From contig JAGYXB010001569.1 in the NCBI GenBank assembly GCA_022495005.1, forward strand, positions 1-64,000: a stretch of DNA of 64,000 nt. Reading direction: 5' to 3'. Positions 56,435 through 64,000 of the stretch are shown one piece after another (within the stretch, counting starts at the first letter, position 1; each line of letters starts with the position of its first letter). Position numbers and translations under genes: made by a program. Under the pieces are notes generated by a model. It worked only from the letters and a program-made list of their open reading frames with translations, was not told the origin of the DNA and searched no databases. Origin of the DNA: Rhyacophila brunnea. Lineage: Eukaryota; Arthropoda; Insecta; Trichoptera; Rhyacophilidae.

Positions 56435-57438
56435 CCCTTTTACTCCCACGGGGCCGATATTTCGGCCCACCATACCTATGCGAAAACTCCATCTGGGCCG
56501 ATCCATTGGCCGAAAGTTTGGAACCAAATTTACGATTTATTCCAAATTTTTTCCTGTCATATTTCGTCTCGTGTAGACGAATCATTATATTCACTGTGTG
56601 TTGAGTGTGAGTAACATTTATTTTAGTGTTGGCTTTATTTATAATTATGTCACACCCTATTAACTCACAAGTCATAAATGCTCTGCTGTCGAACTTGAGA
56701 CCAAAGAGGGTCATAAAAATAATAAAACATTATTTTTATGACACATTTTAAATTCTGATATTTCTTTTAGTTGTTTTATGATTCATATATCACATTACAA
56801 AATGAAGTTTGTAATTTTTGAACTAACAATGGATGCCACTGTACTTTTGGTAAGATGGTGAAAAAATACATGAATATAAATATTATTATAAATGATTTAG
56901 TGCTTTGAGACTTATTTTTTGAAATTACTTCATTCCATATCACTCATATCAGTTAGTCGTCGATACTGTATCGAATTCTCTTGCGATTTCGTGAATTGAA
57001 TAATATTCTTGAATACCTTGGACACTATACGATTTTTTTTGATTACTTTATAAAAATTCTATTTCATAGATAAATAATAATTTGTTTATTTTTTTTTCTG
57101 TTACTACATAAGGATAGATTATATTATAAAATTTGATAAATCAATTATAAATAAAAAAATGTTGTCACACTTGTTTTGTTGTTCAAACATAGTTTTATCC
57201 GTTCATTTCTAAATAAATATTGATACATTATTTTTTTCTTTTGTTTTATTGATGTAAACTATCAATATTATTACTTATTATTGCTTTATACACCATTGAG
57301 AACACACAAAAAAAGTTTCAAATTTTTAAAACATGTGTAGAATTAGTTATTTAAAAAAAACTAAATCGACGATTTTTTGTCAAAAAACGCTTGGGAGTTT
57401 TCGCATATGCTAGGCTAAATCAGCCGGGAGTAAAAGAG
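56435..57438. mobile_element. piggyBac-type non-autonomous element, TTAA flanks
   Basis: TTAA at 56431-56434 and 57439-57442. Terminal repeats CCCTTTTACTCCC and GGGAGTAAAAGAG; CCCTTT ends and a TTAA target are piggyBac hallmarks. A subterminal palindrome GGGCCGATATTTCGGCCC (about 56451-56468) lies at the left, and GGGCCGATCCATTGGCC follows. About 1 kb of AT-rich interior, no transposase seen. Confidence 0.8.
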
Positions 57439-57617
57439 TTAAAAGACTTGAAGATCGCTATAATAGGTCATTCTATTGTGTCAAAGAAAAGTGAGATAAG
57501 TCATAGCAATGTGAAATTGCCTACTATGTCGACTGTAATTTTATAGTGATGCTGTGTTGTGTGGTGGAATGAAAGTGCAGGGTACCATAATTACTGTGCT
57601 GACTTATCTCCGTATTA

Positions 57618-57987
57618 GCTGGCTCTCACATCTTAAATCGCCTCGTCTGCCGCACAACCATAAATCGTACCTTCTAGGAACGTCGATCCGGTATTGCATA
57701 TGAAGCCTACCTAGCGACAGTCGCACGTAACCTCTTGTAACTCTCGGTGAGCCGGTATAAGAATGACCAATTCGTAGGTGTTCGTGTGCGTTCTGGCATC
57801 TTTGACTCGCAGCCCGAGAAGCATGTGATTTGTTGATAGCAGCATTAGATGTTTTTTTCAAACTAAAAATCGCATTCGACCAATTTGCGGAGCTCCATTT
57901 GGCAACGTGTGTTTTGTGAATAACGATGACGTCACATCAACGTATTCGACACGTTGCAGACGAGGCGAGTTTAGATGTGAGAGCCAG
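57618..57987. mobile_element. MITE with about 30-bp GC-richer inverted repeats
   Basis: Left GCTGGCTCTCACATCTTAAA and right TTTAGATGTGAGAGCCAGC, extending inward through CGCCTCGTCTGC / GCAGACGAGGCG. Flanked by TTA on the left and TCA on the right, possibly a diverged TWA duplication. 370 bp; the minus-strand frame inside is not a known protein. Confidence 0.7.
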
Positions 57988-58149
57988 CTCACTCTATTTA
58001 ATTTACATTGCGATACATCTCTACTTTTGACTTGTTTCCCTTTTCTTTGAGACCGCAGAATTAACTGTCTATATTAATAATTGATAATTTAGAATCCACT
58101 TGATTAAAAGACATTTTAACGTGGCTCTGTGACTCACAATAATAATTTA

Positions 58150-58225
58150 TCATCGTATTACAGGTAAAACTCATCGAGAGATATAAATATACAATTTCAC
58201 TTAATAAGTTTTACCTGTAATACGA
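58150..58225. repeat. Hairpin with 20-bp arms
   Basis: ATCGTATTACAGGTAAAACT (about 58152) and AGTTTTACCTGTAATACGAT (about 58207) are exact inverted copies around a 35-bp AT-rich loop; small palindromic element. Confidence 0.75.
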
Positions 58226-58438
58226 TATAAGATTAGATAAGAGATATTAACTTTTCTGTCATCGTTATGGAATTCAATCAGTGTTAATATTCGATCGTAT
58301 ACTTTATTTGACTTTTCTATTAAGATTTTTGTTAAATGTTTGGGAATGTCCATGAAATATAAAAAAAAATTATATAATACCCATTTTACATGCTTCATTA
58401 TTTTTATTGGTTTTCTTGTTTTTACGCATTTTTAAACA

Positions 58439-59042
58439 CTGCCAAAAGTTAGTAAGTCGATAATTTAGGTATATAGAGTTAACAACGGATTATTAAATAT
58501 GTATGCTAGTAAAAAAAATCAAGATCACCCGATATATAGAATATGCACATAAAGCACAAAGAAAAATTAGTATTATGCCTGATTGTAGAGGGCATGTCAA
58601 ACTTCAAATTGTATTTGCTCCATAACATGATTTCGAGACTTACCAACTTTTGGCAGTAACCCCACGTCGTAGGGTTACTGCCAAAAGTTGGTAAGTCTCG
58701 AAATATTGTATTATGGAGTACTTTGTGCTTTATATCTGATGCAATGTTGCCATCTTTTTCTATGCTGATTATAGTACGAAGGGGTAAAAATTATTATATT
58801 TTTAAAAAATATATAGTACAAGAACATTTTTCGTCTTGAATCCTTTAAAATTATACTATTTTAGTATATTTGGCGTAAAATTATAGTATTTAACATTTTT
58901 CGCGGAATCAAAATTATAGTATTGTACTATAACTATAGTACGGTTGGCATCACTGATCTGATGGCCCACATATTTATTTATAGACGTATATTCCGTTGTT
59001 AACTCTAAATACCTAAATTATCGACTTACCAACCTTTGGCAG
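58439..59042. mobile_element. Foldback element M with an inner hairpin
   Basis: Outer arms: CTGCCAAAAGTTAGTAAGTC... AGTTAACAACGG at the left; CCGTTGTTAACTCTAAATAC ... GACTTACCAACCTTTGGCAG at the right (in + order). An inner hairpin at about 58630-58707 has a near-perfect 35-bp stem (ATTTCGAGACTTACCAACTT and its complement) around CGTCG, and repeats the same terminal word. Part of it is repeat M of 44280-45000. Confidence 0.75.
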
Positions 59043-59814
59043 CAACGCTACGATAATATAATCGTCATTGTTATTAATTCCATCTTAATGAATATCATCT
59101 GCCGGCAGGAAACTCATTCTGTAGACATTAGAAATAAATAATAAATATGAATGTTATATACCTTATGATATGAATAAGTAATCTAAAACTAGGAATGGGA
59201 CATATCGTTTTGTAGAAAAGTGTTAATTAAGGTTGACAGATTATGCAAAAAAAAAAATGGACTGTAATATACGTAATTATGCAAACTTTGTTTTGTTTTG
59301 ATCACAGAAAAGACAAAATTTATTGTAATAATTATTAATAACGATAATCAATTTACCATTTAATTTTTATAATAAGTGTTATAATTCTAAAATAAAAATG
59401 AATCTGTATTATACGGGGACCAAACATATATGATATATTTTTTATGTGTCTTGTCTATTTTAATATTTTTTTTTAGTAAAATTTTTATCTAAATTACTTG
59501 TAGAAATAAATTTAATTATATAATTGTCATATGCCATAAATGACAGAAGATCTTTTAAATGTTTTATTTAAGTCAAAATTTATTTAAAAGATATCCATTT
59601 AGAATAATCACAATCGAGACGGACGTCTATAAAACTGTGTAAATCTTTTATCAACTGTCAGTAATGTATAAAATGCGATGACAGTTGAATTTATTTCAAA
59701 TATTTTATGAGAAAATAAATGATGTATCGATTTGAATTTATGTTTCAAAGTCTTAATAAAACAAAGAAAGTTTTTTTTATTATTAATTTGTAAATTCAAA
59801 GGTCTTCAATATTA
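59043..59814. other. Gene-free AT-rich interval
   Basis: Nothing recognisable on either strand. Confidence 0.4.
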
Positions 59815-60038
59815 GGCCGCGTCCAGACACGTGTAATGTTTAACATAATGTACCGTGTAATGTAACACGAATTTGTCATGTAATGTGTAATGCTTGTAGC
59901 GACGATTGTACTGATCCATTGGCTGTCGGTTTTTAACACAAACACAATGGCTCGAACTCAACAACAACACAGGATTCAAGTCAAGATCGTGTGCCATCCA
60001 TACGATTCGCGTTACATTACACGCGTCTGGACCCCCCA
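59815..60038. mobile_element. Harbinger-like MITE, TSD TTA
   Basis: TTA at 59812-59814 and 60039-60041. The ends GGCCGCGTCCAGACACGTGT and ACGCGTCTGGACCCCCC are inverted repeats of about 20 bp, followed by several TGTAATGT words. 224 bp. Confidence 0.75.
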
Positions 60039-60282
60039 TTATGTATTATTATTTGAACAAGTATAGTTCCACAGATAGATATATTTTAAAAAAAATCGAA
60101 TATTATATTATTATTGGCTGTAAAAAAAGAGTGACCCAATTAATATTGTCACCTTTCACAATTACTATGTATTTCGATGTCATGCGAATGTGTTACATAT
60201 GTATTTTTAACATCACACAAGATGTTTTATGTCACATGTATTTTGGCATCTTACAATATTGTGTTTTACATTGACAGGTGTA

Positions 60283-60524
60283 CAGTAAACTCCCGATTAT
60301 CCATGCATGAATTTAATTTTTTTTTAAATCGCTCTGATATTAGAAAGATTCCTGCAAACAAATCACAGATTTTCTTAATAAAAAACGAGTATTAAACATG
60401 TTAAAATAATTGTCTGCTTTAGAAATGTATAATATTATGTAGTATTTTAAAAAGAAAAAACTATAGTTCCGATTATCCGTGCCGCATTCCTCCACCATTT
60501 GTCTAGATAATCGGGAGTCTACTG
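60283..60524. mobile_element. pogo/Tigger-like MITE, TA flanks
   Basis: TA at 60281-60282 and 60525-60526. Termini CAGTAAACTCCCGATTATCC and ATAATCGGGAGTCTACTG. CAGTARACTCCCGATTATCCG-type ends are characteristic of pogo/Tigger elements. 242 bp, non-coding. Confidence 0.85.
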
Positions 60525-60660
60525 TATTTTGATGTCACAAAATGTGTTTTACGTCAGATGTATTTTAATGTCACACAACATGCATTATGTCAGATGTATT
60601 TGATGTTACAACTAAGGTAAGTATTTCAAACGTATTTAAGTGTCACGTAATTGTTACACA

Positions 60661-60807
60661 TGTCGCGAGCATAATACAACAAGGTTCTAAAAGGGTTCAT
60701 CCTTGAGAAAACAAACCCAACAATGAAGTAGTATTCTAAGCTGCTTCATTGTCACTTTTGTTTCGCCAAGGACAAACACTTAGAACTTTGTAGTTCTCTA
60801 CTCGCGA
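60661..60807. mobile_element. Small palindromic insert in the minisatellite
   Basis: Arms around TCGCGAGCATAATACAACAA / GTAGTTCTCTACTCGCGA, and AATGAAGTAG / CTGCTTCATT at the centre. Flanked by minisatellite units on both sides. Confidence 0.55.
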
Positions 60808-61243
60808 TGTGTATTTAGATATCCCATAATTTGTTACATTTTATGTAACATTTTAGATCTAGCAGACGGTAAATTGAACGAAATGTTTTAAAACATTCTT
60901 ATAGCTTTTATTGCTTTTTGCAAAATATAAATAAAACATATTTTATACATACAATATTAGTTAATTTTGTATTCATTAGTTTTCTTCTGTAATGATTTAT
61001 TGTATGAAATGAATAAAATTTATGAAATTAATTATTTTTATGGTTAGCCTATAAGAAATAGCCAAATGTTGATGTATTATATAAAGTTATTAATGGGATT
61101 ACAATGCTAAATATATTATTATTATATACTACTTCTATTAAAACATGAAAATATTTGTTTTTTTTTCTATATAATTTGATTAAAGTATATGTTTATAATA
61201 TTGCCTTTTATTTGTTTAGCATAGTTTTAAGCAGCATTTAGAC

Positions 61244-61324
61244 CAGGGGTAGTCAACCTTTTTATACCTACCACCCAGCGGTTCCACAGTAATGGTGATT
61301 TATAAAGTAGGGAAGTAACTTTAC
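61244..61324. mobile_element. Possible hAT-like left end
   Basis: CAGGGGTAGTCAACCTTTTT resembles the CAGGG.TGGCGAACCTTTTT start of family K and many other hAT ends, but no right end or duplication was found. Confidence 0.35.
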
Positions 61325-63227
61325 TTTATAAAATTTATAAAGCAGAGTTACAGCAAGACAAGTTGGTTGATTCCTTTAAAATCCTTGGCATAATATTAGA
61401 CAGGCACATCAATTGGGCGAAACACATCGACTACATATGTAAGAAAGCAGCTCAAATGGGAAAATTCTTTTTAAAAACAGCTAGAGCCACTTGGGGGACA
61501 TCTCCTGAAGTTTTAAAAATTATATATCATGGAGCTGTGGAGCCAACCTTAATTTACGCGGCATCGGTCTGGAATAAAGCAACTCATAGAAAATCGATCC
61601 AAAAAAAACTGAATTCCGCGCAAAGACCTTTTGCAAGGGATATCGCACAATATCACTAACGTCAGCACAAGTCCTGGCGGGCATAGTGCCAATAGATATA
61701 AAAATACAAGAACTTACAGGAATATACCAAGTTAAAACAAGCCACATACTTCCCTGACACTTACCTACAGACAGAACATACGAAAATAATATACACTACA
61801 CACAACTTCCACACCCTGGTATCAGACATCTAGAAAATATAGAACACATAGGAACAGTTGACGAAGACACTAAAACAAAATACCACATCACAGGATTGGA
61901 GATCTACACAGATGGCAGTCTAATCGATGACAAAGTAGCGGCAGCTTTTTGAGTGCTTAAAATCAAACAATGTTATCTACAAAAAAGTATTTTTTTTTTT
62001 TTTTTGAGATAACGTTATTTTACATTTTCGACTACATGATGGTCAAACAACGTTATGTCAATTTTTTCTAATTTCTTAAATTTTCAGTAAAGTTTAACAT
62101 TAACTACAACATAAGTTACCCTTGTTTTCATATTTTTTTAAAACTATTCCTATAAATTTTAACATCATAAGCAAGATAAATGTACAATACACAATAAATT
62201 ATAAAATATGAACATTAGGTTTTAAATAAACATTTCCCTTGTTGAGTTACAAGAATCTAAAAAAACGATTTTTGGCTCCTGTAAAGTTGCACTTTTGTAG
62301 ATAGTGTTGTTTGACATTAAGCCCTCGTTTTGTAGCCTACGAAAATGGAATATTAATAACCCCCTGAAAATTTAAGCTCAGAAGCTACTGCACTGTTTTC
62401 CAAGCAGAAACATTGGCTATCAGAGAATCTCTCGAGTGGACACTGAAAAGATTAAAGTTCCACAGATACAACTATGTTAACATATTCTTAGATAGCCAAT
62501 CCTGTCTGGTAGCTCTCCAAACCCCATCATCCACAACTAGTAAGGGACATTTTAACACTATCAACACAGCTTCGAATGATAGAAACAAACCCTAGATTCT
62601 TCTGGATAAGAAGTCACACAGGGATAGCCGGAAATGAGGAAGCTGATAAATACGCTAAACAAGCCATCCAGGTTAATGGCTTTTAACCTACACACACTTC
62701 CCTCTAAGTTACGCAAAACAAAAACTAAACGAAGACTCAATAGAGCTATGGAACCACAACATCTGCCACAGGATCAATAACGCAGAAATTTATTCCAAAC
62801 ATAAACTCTGCCATCACTCTTGCCAGGAACTTAAAAATATCACACGAACTCTCACAGATACTAACAGGCCATGGAGCGGTGCGAGCCTATCTAAAATGAT
62901 TTAAATTGAGGGATGATGACTGTTGTCCATGTGACGGCAACACATCTCAAACTGTGTGGCATGTCACGAACGACTGCCCTATACTAGAAAGGGAGTGATG
63001 GACTCGGTGAAGACAGCATAATCATGAAATTGACCTCCAAAAGCCTCACGAAGTACTAAGCAATAGAACAACACAAGAACACTACACAAAATATTTAACC
63101 CTGGCCATAAAGAAAATTAAAGATATAAATGGAGGAATCTAAATAGCCCCACATCAATGCAACTAACCCTCCCAACCACCTTGTACGAAAAAGCCAGGGC
63201 ATAGTTATTTGTATTTCAAAAAAAAAA
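61325..63227 (+). mobile_element. I/R1-type LINE, 5'-truncated and decayed
   Basis: Legible in order: RT thumb/connection (61340-61655, VDSFKILGIILDRHINWAKH, RATWGTSPEVLKIIYHGAVE, PTLIYAASVWNKA); a frame change near 61640; RNase H with TDGS (61908-61919), FQAETLAIRES (Glu at 62407), IFLDSQSC (Asp at 62491) and HTGIAGNEEAD (about 62614-62645). A C-terminal LTGHG...CCPCDGNTSQTVWHVTNDCP Cys/His motif (about 62866-62985) follows. Then the 3' UTR ends ACCACCTTGTACGAAAAAGC...CATAGTTATTTGTATTTC and a poly(A) of ten bases (63218-63227). Endonuclease and most of RT are missing. Several stops and frameshifts make it non-functional. A TTAA-flanked insert lies in the RNase H region. Confidence 0.88.
61961..62316. 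mobile_element. TTAA-flanked MITE inserted in the LINE RNase H region
   Basis: TTAA at 61957-61960 and 62317-62320. The ends are imperfect inverted repeats, TCAAACAATGTTATCTACAA on the left and TTGTAGATAGTGTTGTTTGA on the right. 356 bp of AT-rich non-coding sequence separating TDGS from the AE motif by far more than RNase H allows. TTAA target suggests the piggyBac superfamily, but the termini lack CCC. Confidence 0.75.
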
Positions 63228-63496
63228 GGGATCAATCCACTGCTGGATGAAGGGTTCCACAACCTGATTCTACTACTAGGAGTTAAACGATTGCTATATT
63301 TATTAATTGTTGATATTATATTTACCCACTCATAATATTGTCATTATCATCATCAACCAAGATCAATCCACTGCTGGATGAAGGTTATCCCAACCTAATT
63401 CTACTCTACTTGGTCATATAAATTACTATACTTATTTTTTAAATTCGTGATTTTATATACCTACCTATTTATATCGTCATTACTTATCGTCATCAA

Positions 63497-63528
<32 letters not shown>

Positions 63529-63560
63529 TTTAAGCTGATTCCACATCTTTAGGTCTTATT
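63228..63560. repeat. Three spaced copies of an ATCAATCCACTGCTGGATGA motif
   Basis: ATCAATCCACTGCTGGATGA followed by AGG occurs at about 63231, 63363 and 63503, each followed by diverged CCACAACCTGATTCTAC-like sequence at a spacing of 130-140 bp. Probably the remains of a tandem array or of three fragments of one retroelement tail. A diverged relative is at 23150. Confidence 0.7.
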
Positions 63561-64000
63561 AATTCCTATTCTTATCAGAATTGTTCTATTCCTCTCAGAT
63601 ATAATGTGTATTGCTTCATTACTTATCAACATTTGTCTTGATATGAATGTCCCGCACCGGGATACTATATTGTTTAAGGTTAATATTTAATTCAAATTAT
63701 GATTTTTTAAATATTATTCTATGGCTGCAAGCATTTATTTTTTATAGACAATGAAACAAAATAATGTTTAAATTTATTTTTTACGCTGCTAACCTTCTTC
63801 GATTATCTCAATGGGACCCGAAGGAGATTAATATCACGTTATATTGGATCGGTATTTATGATAATCACATAATATATTGCTTTATATTCGAATGATTGAG
63901 ATGTATAATTATTTATCATATTTAACTTTGTATTAAAATGTCAGTGGTAGCAATCGGCGATTGCCAGCTGTTCTGCTAGGCATAGCAGCCTAAGGCGGTG
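63561..64000. other. Gene-free end of window
   Basis: AT-rich; nothing recognised. Confidence 0.4.

Larger units (their letters stand above)
60150..60860. repeat. Degenerate minisatellite of about 35 bp, twice interrupted
   Basis: Units resembling GATGTCACACAA.ATGTTTTA followed by CGTCAGATGTATTTT recur at about 60176-60280, 60527-60660 and 60808-60860. Gaps are filled by a pogo-like MITE (60283-60524) and a palindromic insert (about 60661-60807). Confidence 0.65.

Overview
This window is AT-rich, repeat-dense nuclear DNA from an animal, almost certainly an insect. The evidence is a nine-exon orthologue of the engulfment adaptor gene ced-6/GULP that shares insect-specific stretches with Drosophila Ced-6 (recalled, not searched). 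It also carries a D,D34D mariner, hAT, piggyBac, pogo and PIF/Harbinger-type elements, and non-LTR retrotransposons with an RNase H domain. The order cannot be fixed from the sequence; a hemipteran is only a guess, from the base composition and the many short GGTAGGTACC-like runs.

Layout. 1-38.7 kb holds no convincing host gene. It is layered mobile-element debris: two non-LTR retrotransposon 3' fragments (310-597 +, 2478-2836 -), a hAT transposase C-terminal remnant (2023-2163), tRNA-derived SINEs, many MITEs and large foldback elements, often nested. 38,764-54,775 (+) is ced-6: nine coding exons, 1,806 coding bases, 601 codons plus stop, every junction GT-AG and in phase. Its introns (0.6-4.6 kb) carry most of the same element families, including a nearly intact mariner (41648-42949) sitting inside a hAT-type MITE (41469-43339). 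54.8-61.2 kb is the ced-6 3' flank with more MITEs, a 1-kb piggyBac-type element (56435-57438) and a roughly 35-bp minisatellite split by a pogo/Tigger-like MITE. 61.3-63.2 kb is a decayed I/R1-type LINE with a TTAA-flanked insertion in its RNase H region. It is followed by three diverged copies of a short dispersed motif.

How the parts fit. The only recognisable cellular gene encodes an adaptor with an N-terminal PTB domain, a short Ala/Glu-rich helical stretch, an acidic SDSDSDFDPR motif and a C-terminal tail with DLFG, DPF and SLDPL motifs. The family links phagocytic receptors (Draper/CED-1/MEGF10 class) to clathrin/AP-2 and engulfment. The rest is a readable transposon stratigraphy. 8-bp duplications mark hAT-type MITEs, TA marks mariner and pogo, TTAA marks piggyBac, TTA/TAA marks Harbinger-like MITEs, and 10-14 bp duplications mark SINEs. 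The LINE at 61.3-63.2 kb shares its 3' tail with the SINE at 41.1 kb, which suggests a LINE/SINE mobilisation pair. No CRISPR array, rRNA, confident functional tRNA gene, virus or wholly new gene system was seen.
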